A stretch of DNA of 61,758 bases from Oscillospiraceae bacterium (lineage in GTDB: Bacteria > Bacillota > Clostridia > Oscillospirales > Oscillospiraceae), in NCBI GenBank assembly GCA_021769865.1, contig JAETSB010000010.1:1-61758 (forward strand), written 5' to 3'. A model generated the notes under the pieces. The model was not told where the DNA came from, made no database searches, and saw nothing but the letters and a program-made list of their open reading frames with translations. Positions within the stretch are counted from its first letter, which is position 1. Each line of letters starts with the position of its first letter. This document shows positions 42,148-49,702 of the stretch, piece after piece. Made by a program: the position numbers and the translations under genes.

Positions 42148-45096
42148 ATGTCCGAACTGATGACCCCCATCCCGTTCCGGGAACTGATGACTTGGGTGAC
42201 CGCCGAGTACCAGAAGGAGGGCACCGTCTTCGGCGTCCACAAGCCCTACAAGGCGGGCGTAAAAACCCTGCCCATCTTCGGCGAGAAGATCGAAACCCCC
42301 TTCGGCCCCGCCGCCGGACCCAACACCCAGCTGGCCCAGAACATCATCGCCAGCTACTTCGCCGGGGCCCGGTTCTTCGAGCTGAAAACCGTCCAGAAGA
42401 TGGACGGCGCGGAGCTCTCCGCCTGCGTCAACCGGCCCTGCATCCTGGCGGAGGACGAGTGCTACAACTGCGAGTGGTCCACGGAGCTGTACGTTCAGCA
42501 GGCCTTTGAGGAGTACGTGAAGGCCTGGTGCGCCTGCAAGATCATGGCGAAGGTGTACGGCCTGGGCGACCCTAACGCCTTTGTCTTCAACATGTCCGTG
42601 GGCTATGACCTGGCGGGCATCCAGGGGCCCAAGGTGGACAAATTCCTCACGGAAATGGTGGACGCCTCCCAGACCCCCATCTTCCAGGAGTGCATCCGGG
42701 TCTTGAAGGAATTCTTCCCCGCCGAGGCGGCGTTCATCGACGCCATCACCCCCCACGTCTCCGGCAGTGTCACCCTCTCCACCCTCCACGGCTGCCCGCC
42801 GGACGAGATCGAGCGCATTGCCAGCTACCTGATCGAGAAAAAGAAGCTCCACACCTTTGTCAAGTGCAACCCCACCATCCTGGGCTACGAGACCGCCCGC
42901 TCCATCCTGGACGGCATGGGCTACGACTACATCGCCTTCGACGACCACCACTTCAAGGAGGACCTCCAGTACGAGGACGCGGTGCCCATGTTCCACCGCC
43001 TCCAGGCCCTGGCGGACAAGACCGGCGTGGAGTTCGGCTTGAAGCTGTCCAACACCTTCCCCGTGGACGTGAAGGCCGGGGAACTCCCCAGCGAGGAAAT
43101 GTACATGGCGGGCAAGTCCCTCTTCCCCCTGACCACCACCATGGCGGCCCGGATCTCCAGGGAGTTCGGCGGGAAAATGCGCATCAGCTACGCCGGCGGC
43201 GCGGACGCGCTGAACATCGACAAGCTGTTCGCCCTCGGCATCTGGCCCATCACCATGGCCACCACCGAATTGAAGCCCGGCGGCTACCAGCGCTTCGTCC
43301 AGATCGGCGACAAGCTGGACGCCCTGGCGTTCCAGCCCTTCACCGGCGTAGACGTGGCGGGCATTGAGGCCCTGGCCCTGGCGGCCCGGAGCGACAAATA
43401 CCACGTCAAGGCCGTGAAGCCCCTGCCCCGGCGGAAGCTCTATGAGAAGGTGCCCCTGCTGGACTGCTTCACCGCCCCCTGCAAGGGTGGCTGCCCCATC
43501 GGCCAGGACATCCCGGAGTATATTGAGCTCTGCCGGAAGGGCGAGTACGCCTCCGCCCTGCGGCTCATCTGCGAGAAGAACCCCCTGCCCTTTATCACGG
43601 GCACCATCTGCGCCCACCGCTGCCAGACCAAGTGCACCCGGAACTTCTACGAGGACTCCGTCCAGATCCGGGCCACGAAGCTGGTGGCCGCCCAGCGGGG
43701 CTATGACGAATACCTGTCCAAGGTGAAGACCCCCGCCCCGGCCAATAACGGCAAAAAAGTCGCCGTCATCGGCGGCGGCCCCACCGGCATGGCCGCGGCC
43801 TACTTCGTGGGCCGGGCGGGCATCCCCGTCACCATCTTCGAAAAGTCCGACAAGCTGGGCGGTATCGTCCGGCAGGTCATCCCCGCCTTCCGCATCGCGG
43901 ACGAGGCCATCGACAAGGACGCGGCCCTGGTTTCCAGAATGGGCGCGGAGATCAAGCTGAACACCCCCGCTCCCTCTGTTGCCGAGCTGAAGGCCCAGGG
44001 CTACACCCACATTTTCTTCGCCGTAGGCGCGTGGAAGGCCGGACGGCTGGACATCCCCGGCAATGTGGTGCCCGTCATCGGCTGGCTGAAGGATTTGAAG
44101 TCCGGGAAGAACGTGTCCCTGGGGAACGTGGCCGTCGTCGGCGGCGGCAACACCGCCATGGACGCCGCCCGGGCGGCCCTCCGGGCCGGGGCGAAGTCCT
44201 CCACCCTGGTGTACCGCCGGACGAAGAAGTACATGCCCGCCGACGCGGAGGAGCTGGAGCTGGCGATCGCCGACGGCGTGCGCTTCCTGGAGCTGGTGGC
44301 CCCCGTGGAGCAGAAGGACGGCAAGCTCCGCTGCGAGAAGATGAAGCTGGGTGAGCCCGACGAGAAGGGCCGCCGGAAGCCGGAGCCCACCGGGGAGTTT
44401 GTGGAGATCGACTGCGACACGGTGATTTCCGCCGTGGGCGAGAAGGTGGAAAGCGAGCTCTTCCAGTCCAACGGCATTGAGGTGGACGCCAAGGGCTTGC
44501 CGGACTTTATGACCAACGTGGAGGGCGTGTACGCCGGCGGCGACGCCATGCGGGGTCCCGCCACGGTGGTGGAGGGCATCGCCGACGCCCAGTGGTTTGC
44601 CAACGCCGTCATCGGGGAGGCCCACAAGTTTGAGATTCCCTCCCGGGCCGTGGCCTCCCGGGCGGACGCTATCGCCAAGAAGGGCGTCCTCTGCGAATCC
44701 GCCAAGTGCGAGGGAGACCGGTGCCTGAGCTGCAATGTGGTGTGCCAGGCCTGCGCCGATGTGTGCCCCAACCGGGCCAATGTGGTGGTGGAGCTGCCCG
44801 ACGGGCGGCACGAGATCCTCCACGTGGACCGGATGTGCAACGAGTGCGGCAACTGCGCCATCTTCTGCCCCTACGACTCCGCCCCCTACCGGGATAAGTT
44901 CACCCTGTTCAAGACCCGGGAGGGCTTTGATGAGAGCGTAAACAACCAGGGCTTCCTGCCTCTGGGCGGAAGCAAGGTCCTGGTCCGGCTGGAGGGGAAG
45001 GTCTTCGAGGCGGACTTGAACGCCAAGAACGATCTGCCCGCCGAAATCGAGGTATTCATCCTCACGGTGCTGAACAAATATACCTATCTGCTGTAA
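42148..45096 (+). CDS. ygfK: YgfK-type iron-sulfur flavoprotein (putative selenate reductase subunit)
   Basis: 982 residues. Three parts: an N-terminal dihydropyrimidine-dehydrogenase-like TIM barrel (about 20-420: TPFGPAAGPNTQLAQNIIAS, VSGSVTLSTLHGCPPDEIER); a GltD-like Fe-S and FAD/NAD part (CKGGCPIGQDIPEYIELC; VAVIGGGPTGMAAAYFVGRA; NVAVVGGGNTAMDAARAA); and two C-terminal [4Fe-4S] motifs (CLSCNVVCQACADVC and CNECGNCAIFC). In E. coli ygfK lies with selenium/molybdenum hydroxylase genes. It likely moves electrons between NAD(P)H and a hydroxylase. TCTCC-poor, very GC-rich coding; last gene of its unit. Confidence 0.95.
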   Translation: MSELMTPIPFRELMTWVTAEYQKEGTVFGVHKPYKAGVKTLPIFGEKIETPFGPAAGPNTQLAQNIIASYFAGARFFELKTVQKMDGAELSACVNRPCILAEDECYNCEWSTELYVQQAFEEYVKAWCACKIMAKVYGLGDPNAFVFNMSVGYDLAGIQGPKVDKFLTEMVDASQTPIFQECIRVLKEFFPAEAAFIDAITPHVSGSVTLSTLHGCPPDEIERIASYLIEKKKLHTFVKCNPTILGYETARSILDGMGYDYIAFDDHHFKEDLQYEDAVPMFHRLQALADKTGVEFGLKLSNTFPVDVKAGELPSEEMYMAGKSLFPLTTTMAARISREFGGKMRISYAGGADALNIDKLFALGIWPITMATTELKPGGYQRFVQIGDKLDALAFQPFTGVDVAGIEALALAARSDKYHVKAVKPLPRRKLYEKVPLLDCFTAPCKGGCPIGQDIPEYIELCRKGEYASALRLICEKNPLPFITGTICAHRCQTKCTRNFYEDSVQIRATKLVAAQRGYDEYLSKVKTPAPANNGKKVAVIGGGPTGMAAAYFVGRAGIPVTIFEKSDKLGGIVRQVIPAFRIADEAIDKDAALVSRMGAEIKLNTPAPSVAELKAQGYTHIFFAVGAWKAGRLDIPGNVVPVIGWLKDLKSGKNVSLGNVAVVGGGNTAMDAARAALRAGAKSSTLVYRRTKKYMPADAEELELAIADGVRFLELVAPVEQKDGKLRCEKMKLGEPDEKGRRKPEPTGEFVEIDCDTVISAVGEKVESELFQSNGIEVDAKGLPDFMTNVEGVYAGGDAMRGPATVVEGIADAQWFANAVIGEAHKFEIPSRAVASRADAIAKKGVLCESAKCEGDRCLSCNVVCQACADVCPNRANVVVELPDGRHEILHVDRMCNECGNCAIFCPYDSAPYRDKFTLFKTREGFDESVNNQGFLPLGGSKVLVRLEGKVFEADLNAKNDLPAEIEVFILTVLNKYTYLL

Positions 45097-45110
45097 GAGA
45101 AAGGACCAAC

Positions 45111-45134
45111 GGAGGCCGGGATTTCCCGGCCTCC
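45111..45134 (+). other. Stem-loop after ygfK
   Basis: GGAGGCCGGGA / TCCCGGCCTCC, a near-perfect 11-bp stem just after the ygfK stop. No T tract follows, so it is a weak or factor-dependent terminator or an mRNA 3' end stabiliser. Confidence 0.6.
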
Positions 45135-45167
45135 GCTGACTGTGGAATGCGTTTGCTCTGAACCCCC

Positions 45168-45195
45168 TTGACAAACCGGAGGGGTTGGGTATAAT
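45168..45195 (+). promoter_or_regulatory. Consensus promoter for the rightward RNA (candidate antitoxin)
   Basis: TTGACA (45168-45173), 16-base spacer, TATAAT (45190-45195). Both hexamers are perfect, so strong constitutive expression is expected, starting near 45202. Confidence 0.88.
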
Positions 45196-45201
45196 AGAAA
45201 T

Positions 45202-45456
45202 AGAAGGGCGCTGTTGTACGGCGGTTAGCCCGGAATCCACTAGCTCTTACAAGCTAGCCGTTCGGGTACCGGCCGGACGGCTAGCACGCTTTTGGGGCGA
45301 TGAACAGCATTGCCAAAATGGTAATCACCATGCTCACCACGAAACGCAGGACCTTCATCCCGCGGCCGTTTCCCATGCAACCACCTCCCCCGCTTTGGAT
45401 TTGCCTCGGGGTCATAACGGTGGGCTAACCGCCTATGATACAACAGCGCTCCTTCT
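45202..45456. repeat. Inverted repeat at both ends of the candidate toxin-antitoxin locus
   Basis: The left arm 45202-45231 and the right arm 45422-45456 are reverse complements over three blocks: AGAAGG, GCGCTGTTGTA and GGCGGTTAGCCC, separated by small indels (29 of 30 left-arm bases). The arms lie at the 5' and 3' ends of the transcripts from both strands, so each RNA can close on itself end to end. Confidence 0.85.
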
Positions 45457-45480
45457 ATCCCCCCTCGCGGGGGCTTTTTT
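45203..45480 (+). ncRNA. Candidate antisense RNA antitoxin
   Basis: Bounded by a consensus promoter (45168-45195) and an intrinsic terminator: CCCCC-TCGC-GGGGG followed by CTTTTTT (45460-45480). No ORF with a ribosome site on this strand. It covers the whole 31-codon hydrophobic ORF on the other strand and its ribosome site, so it can pair with that mRNA along its full length. An internal hairpin GCTAGCCGTTCGG / CCGGACGGCTAGC (45253-45285) is also present. Confidence 0.7.
45281..45376 (-). CDS. 31-aa hydrophobic peptide, candidate type I toxin
   Basis: ATG at 45376 with a strong GGGGGAGGTGG about 5 bases upstream; TAG at 45281-45283. The product begins MGNGRGMKVLR, has one hydrophobic stretch of about 17 residues (FVVSMVITILAMLFI) and ends APKAC. 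Positive charge before and hydrophobic core after is the pattern of small membrane toxins of the Fst/TxpA/BsrG class, though no close sequence family is recognised. It is transcribed from its own consensus promoter at 45481-45509 and is fully antisense to the rightward RNA. Confidence 0.75.
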   Translation of the reverse strand: MGNGRGMKVLRFVVSMVITILAMLFIAPKAC

Positions 45481-45509
45481 ATTCTACAGGCTTTGTCGGT
45501 TTTTGTCAA
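45481..45509 (-). promoter_or_regulatory. Consensus promoter for the hydrophobic-peptide mRNA
   Basis: Minus strand TTGACA (45504-45509), 17-base spacer, TAGAAT (45481-45486). Transcription would start near 45474, inside the T tract that ends the rightward RNA. The mRNA would have a leader of about 100 bases that includes one arm of the inverted repeat. Confidence 0.85.
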
Positions 45510-45624
45510 TTCCGGCCGTCTTCTCCCCCGGAGGACTTTTGGAAATATGACTGGAATTTACAGCCCGTCCGTGGTATACTGTGTCTTACGTGAGAAAATC
45601 CCGCAAGTTAGGAGCGTGAATCCC

Positions 45625-46461
45625 TTGACCCTGCTCTCCTCCATCCTCCTGGGCGTCATCCAGGGGGTCACCGAGTTCCTGCCGGTGTCCAGCTCCGGCC
45701 ATTTGGCCATCGCCGAGCACCTGCTGAACGTCTCCGGCGTGTCGGACGTCCCGCCCTTTTTTGACGTGCTGCTCCACCTGGGCACCCTGTTCGCCGTCTT
45801 CATCGCCTACTGGGAGGACATCCGTGACATGATCCTGGAGTTCTTCTATGGCGTGGGCGACCTGGTCCGCGGCACCACCCCCAGCCGCGTTCCCCCCGCC
45901 CGGCGGATGATCCTGCTGATTATCGTGGGCACGGCGCCCCTCTTCGCCGTGCTGCCCGTCAAGGACGCCATCGAGGGCCTGGGAGACAACATGTACTTTG
46001 TGGCCTTCGCCCTGCTGGCCACGGGCTGTCTGCTCTTTGCCAGCGACCGCGTGCGCCGGGGGCGGAAGACGGAGAAGACCGCGACGATGCTGGACGCGCT
46101 GCTGGTGGGCGTGGGCCAGGCCGTGGCCACCTGCCCGGGGATCTCCCGGTCCGGCACCACCATCACCGCCGCCGTGTTTGTGGGCTTCGACCGGAAATTC
46201 GCCGTGCGCTACTCCTTCCTCATGTCCATCCCCGCCATCCTGGGGGCCAACATCCTCAGCCTCAAGGACGCCCTGGAGGCCCAGGTCCTCTGGGAGGAGG
46301 TGCCCATTTATCTCGTGGGCGTGGCCGTCTCCGCCGTGGTGGGCTACCTCTGCATCCGCCTGATCAAGCTGGTGGCGGACAAAGGGAAATTCGGCTTCTT
46401 CGCCTACTACTGCTGGCTGGCGGGCATCGTCACCCTGGCCTTGATCTTCACGCAGAAGTAA
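45625..46461 (+). CDS. uppP: Undecaprenyl-diphosphatase UppP (BacA)
   Basis: 278 residues from TTG 45625, which has AGGAG 9 bases upstream. An integral membrane enzyme with the two active-site motifs QGVTEFLPVSSSGHL (about residues 12-26) and CPGISRSGTTI (about 171-181). Removes phosphate from undecaprenyl diphosphate to recycle the lipid carrier for peptidoglycan, and can give bacitracin tolerance. A TATACT -10 lies at about 45577, before the leader of 45 bases. Confidence 0.94.
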   Translation: MTLLSSILLGVIQGVTEFLPVSSSGHLAIAEHLLNVSGVSDVPPFFDVLLHLGTLFAVFIAYWEDIRDMILEFFYGVGDLVRGTTPSRVPPARRMILLIIVGTAPLFAVLPVKDAIEGLGDNMYFVAFALLATGCLLFASDRVRRGRKTEKTATMLDALLVGVGQAVATCPGISRSGTTITAAVFVGFDRKFAVRYSFLMSIPAILGANILSLKDALEAQVLWEEVPIYLVGVAVSAVVGYLCIRLIKLVADKGKFGFFAYYCWLAGIVTLALIFTQK

Positions 46462-46490
46462 TTCATTTCGGATTCTCGGAGGTACATACC

Positions 46491-49103
46491 GTGGCTTCCA
46501 CATCACAGAAGAAACCCGCCGCCAAACGGTCCGGCGGTAAATCCACCAAAAAGCCCCCCCAGAAGCAGCCCATCCGCCGGGAGGTCACCGGCGGCGTGCT
46601 GCTGGTGCTGGCCCTGTGCGTCTTCGTGGGGTACTTCGGCGTCAACGCCCTGTTCCTGGACTTCTTCGCCAAGCTCCTGAAGGGCCTGTTCGGCTGGGGC
46701 TACTGGCTGGCGGGGCCTGCCCTGGTGCTGGCGGGCCTGATTCTGATTTTCCACCGGGGCCGCCCCGTTCAGCTGCGGACCACCTGCGCCCTGCTGCTGC
46801 CGCTGCTGTTCGGCGCCTTGACTCACCTGGTCTTCTGCAAAAAGGTCTATGAACCCTCCTTCTTCAAAATGCTGGGGGCCATCTGGGCCGACGGCGTGGC
46901 CCTGGAGTCCGGCGGAGCCGTCTCCGGCGTGCTGGCCAACGGGTCCGCCGCCGTCTTTTCCTCCCTGGCGTCGGTCATCCTGTTTACGGTGCTGTTTGTG
47001 GCGCTGCTCTTTGTGTCCCTGCGGCTGACCCTGGCGGCCTTCGCCGACTGGCGCCGGGCCCGGCCCCAGTACGAGGAGCCGCCTGAGCCCGCCATCCGCG
47101 TGACCCCCGTGGACCCGCCCAAGCGCCGGGCCCCAACCGGTCCCAAGCCTCAGATCGACATCCCCCTGGACGGCGAGGAGCGGCCCGCCAAGCCGGAGAG
47201 ACCTGGGAAGTTCACCAGCTTCTTCCGCCACAAGGCGGACGCCCAGCCCACTCCGGACCAGGTGCTCCAGGCCCAGGCGGCTCCCGTTCCGGAACCGGAA
47301 CCACCCGCTCCCGAGCCGGAACGCCCCCGGGCGGCCATTCCCGTGCCGCCTCCCGCTCCGGTGCCGGAGCCAATCCCCTCCGACTCTTCCGCCCCGGTGA
47401 CGCCGGAGCCCCTGAGCCCTGCCCCGGAGCCGGTCTGCCCGGAGCCGATCCCCGAACCGGAGCCCGCCCCCGCCCAGCCGGAGAAGACCCTGCCCACGGC
47501 GGAGACCTTCACCCGCAGCGGCAAGGCCGAGACGGCCAAGGAGGTGGCGGCCCAGACCGCCGCCGTGGCCGCGGAGATCGAGGAGAAGCTGGCGGCGGAA
47601 GAGGGGGAATACCCCTACCCGCCGGTGGACCTGCTGCGGGCAAGCCAGGGGGAGAACCACATCGAGGCCGGGGCGGAACTGCGGAACAACTCCCGCCGCC
47701 TGGCGGAGACCCTCACCAGCTTCGGCGTGGACGCCGCCCCCGGCGACGTGATCCACGGCCCCTCCGTCACCCGGTACGAGTTTCTCCTGGAGCAGGGCGT
47801 GAAGCTTTCCAAAATCACGAATCTGGCGGATGACATCGCCCTGGCCCTGGGGGCCACCGGCGTGCGCATCGCCCCCATTCCCGACAAGATCTCCGTGGTG
47901 GGCATCGAGGTGCCCAACAAGCAGGTGACCCCGGTGCTGATCCGGGACGTCATCGAGTCCCGGGACTTCGCCTCCCACAAGTCCAACGTGGCCTTCGCCC
48001 TGGGCCGGGACATCGGCGGGCGGAACGTCATCGGGGACATCGGCACCCTGCCCCACGTGCTCATCGCGGGCACCACCGGCTCCGGCAAGTCCGTGTGCAC
48101 CAACTCCCTCATCATCAGCCTCCTCTACAAGTCCACGCCGGAGGACGTGCGCTTCATCATGGTGGACCCCAAGATGGTAGAGCTGGCCCCCTACAACGGC
48201 ATCCCCCACCTGCTGATCCCCGTGGTGACGGACCCGAAGAAGGCCGCCGGGGCCCTCCAGTGGGCGGTGTTCGAGATGATGAAGCGGTACAAGACCTTCT
48301 CCGAGCACGGCGTGAAGAAGCTGGAGGAGTTCAACCAGCTGGCGAGGACAAAAGAGGACCTGGAGCCCCTGCCCAGCGTGGTGGTGGTCATCGACGAGCT
48401 GGCGGACCTGATGCTGGTGGCCGCCAAGGAGGTGGAGGAATCCATCTGCCGGGTGGCCCAGATGGGCCGCGCCGCCGGGATGCACCTGGTCATCGCCACC
48501 CAGCGGCCCTCCGCCGACGTGATTACCGGCCTGATGAAGGCCAACATTCCCAGCCGCATCGCCTTCGCCGTGGCCTCCTCCATGGAGTCCCGGATCATCC
48601 TGGACAACGGCGGCGCGGAGAAGCTGGTGGGCCGGGGCGACATGCTCTACGCCCCCCTGGGGGCCGGGAAGCCCACCCGGGTCCAGGGCTGCTTCATCAC
48701 CCCGGAGGAAATTGACCGGGTGGTGTCCTTTGTCAAGCAGACCGGCGAGGCCCAGTACGACGACGACGTCATCGCCAAAATTGAAGAGTCCGTCCAGGAC
48801 AAGGGCAAGGCCGGAAAGCCCGCCGCCGAGCCCCCGGAGAGCGAGGAGGATGAGCTCCTACCCGCCGCCGTGGAGGTTATCCTGGAGACGGGACAGGCGT
48901 CCACGTCCATGCTCCAGCGGCGGCTGAAGCTGGGGTACTCCCGGGCCGCCCGGCTGGTGGACCAGCTGGAGGAGCGGGGCTACGTGGGGCCCTTCGAGGG
49001 GTCCAAGCCCCGGCAGCTGCTCATCACCAAGGAGAAGTGGCAGGAGATGAAGATGGGTGGCGGAGCCGCGCCGGAGGAGCCGCCCCTGGAAGAGGACGAA
49101 TGA
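46491..49103 (+). CDS. ftsK: DNA translocase FtsK/SpoIIIE
   Basis: 870 residues from GTG 46491, with GGAGG 8 bases upstream. A basic N-terminal stretch and four or five membrane helices (about 30-180), a Pro/Glu-rich linker (about 200-345), the alpha/beta motor from about 395 with Walker A GTTGSGKS (about 527-534) and Walker B VVVVIDELADLML (about 635), and a C-terminal gamma winged helix (about 800-860: GQASTSMLQRRLKLGYSRAA). Pumps chromosomal DNA across the division or sporulation septum. The linker is unusually rich in PEPEP repeats. Confidence 0.95.
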   Translation: MASTSQKKPAAKRSGGKSTKKPPQKQPIRREVTGGVLLVLALCVFVGYFGVNALFLDFFAKLLKGLFGWGYWLAGPALVLAGLILIFHRGRPVQLRTTCALLLPLLFGALTHLVFCKKVYEPSFFKMLGAIWADGVALESGGAVSGVLANGSAAVFSSLASVILFTVLFVALLFVSLRLTLAAFADWRRARPQYEEPPEPAIRVTPVDPPKRRAPTGPKPQIDIPLDGEERPAKPERPGKFTSFFRHKADAQPTPDQVLQAQAAPVPEPEPPAPEPERPRAAIPVPPPAPVPEPIPSDSSAPVTPEPLSPAPEPVCPEPIPEPEPAPAQPEKTLPTAETFTRSGKAETAKEVAAQTAAVAAEIEEKLAAEEGEYPYPPVDLLRASQGENHIEAGAELRNNSRRLAETLTSFGVDAAPGDVIHGPSVTRYEFLLEQGVKLSKITNLADDIALALGATGVRIAPIPDKISVVGIEVPNKQVTPVLIRDVIESRDFASHKSNVAFALGRDIGGRNVIGDIGTLPHVLIAGTTGSGKSVCTNSLIISLLYKSTPEDVRFIMVDPKMVELAPYNGIPHLLIPVVTDPKKAAGALQWAVFEMMKRYKTFSEHGVKKLEEFNQLARTKEDLEPLPSVVVVIDELADLMLVAAKEVEESICRVAQMGRAAGMHLVIATQRPSADVITGLMKANIPSRIAFAVASSMESRIILDNGGAEKLVGRGDMLYAPLGAGKPTRVQGCFITPEEIDRVVSFVKQTGEAQYDDDVIAKIEESVQDKGKAGKPAAEPPESEEDELLPAAVEVILETGQASTSMLQRRLKLGYSRAARLVDQLEERGYVGPFEGSKPRQLLITKEKWQEMKMGGGAAPEEPPLEEDE

Positions 49104-49110
49104 CAAACAA

Positions 49111-49145
49111 ACGCCGGAGAAGGGAACGTCCTTCTCCGGCGTTTC
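49111..49145 (+). terminator. Intrinsic terminator of ftsK
   Basis: ACGCCGGAGAAGG / CCTTCTCCGGCGT with a 6-base loop followed by TTTCG, directly after the ftsK stop. Confidence 0.8.
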
Positions 49146-49176
49146 GCGCGCCAGCAGGCGGCAAACTGGATTTTAT

Positions 49177-49638
49177 TTATAACTTTTTAATGGGAAAAAA
49201 CAGATAATTCCTCCCGGTCTGCGGACAGGTAAAATCATGAACGGCTCCTGCTAATGGGATAGCATTATCCTCCAGATAGTTGATTGTGTCTGAAAAGGTA
49301 GAATCATTTTCACATTCTACATAAATATATTCATAGCCGGGAATCGTCCATTTTGTCCAACCGTTGGGGGCTTCCGCATCCTCTCCGCACTCTACCCCGG
49401 CAAGATAAAGTCCTTTGTTGAAATCTTCCCACGGATTGAATGCGTGCGAAAAATCAGACATAGCACCCCATATGCCACTGAGATTTCCATTCTCATCTTT
49501 TTTAGCCAAATGCCGGATTTCTTCAAAGTGCGTGTTTGCATCATCCCATAATCTTTGAATAAACCCCTCCCCGTCTAAAGTTGAACCCACTTTTCCTATC
49601 ACAACAAAAGACTTCTTTACGCACCTTTTAACGTTCAT
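49177..49638 (-). CDS. GyrI-like effector-binding domain protein
   Basis: 153 residues. ATG 49638 follows GGGAGGA. The single domain matches the GyrI/AraC-effector-binding fold: KKSFVVIGKVGSTLDGEGFI, GIWGAMSDFSHAFNPWED, YLAGVECGEDAEAPNGWTKW and PGYEYIYVECE. Such stand-alone domains bind or hydrolyse small drug-like molecules. The gene is AT-richer than both neighbours, so it may be a recent arrival. Confidence 0.82.
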   Translation of the reverse strand: MNVKRCVKKSFVVIGKVGSTLDGEGFIQRLWDDANTHFEEIRHLAKKDENGNLSGIWGAMSDFSHAFNPWEDFNKGLYLAGVECGEDAEAPNGWTKWTIPGYEYIYVECENDSTFSDTINYLEDNAIPLAGAVHDFTCPQTGRNYLFFPIKKL

Positions 49639-49702
49639 GGTTTCCTCCCGCAAACTGCGATTGATCGCGCGGATTTTCTGGCCCCGCAAGGCCCCGGACC
49701 CC

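Noticed and set aside
42058-45240. A leftward open frame of 1060 codons opposite ygfK
   Set aside because: It is a shadow of a very GC-rich gene: low-complexity Gly/His/Val/Leu composition, no ribosome site and no domain, whereas the rightward frame is a clear YgfK.
46503-48485. A leftward open frame of 660 codons opposite ftsK
   Set aside because: Antisense to the FtsK motor and linker. Its Gly/His/Arg-rich composition has no domain and the other strand is unmistakably FtsK.
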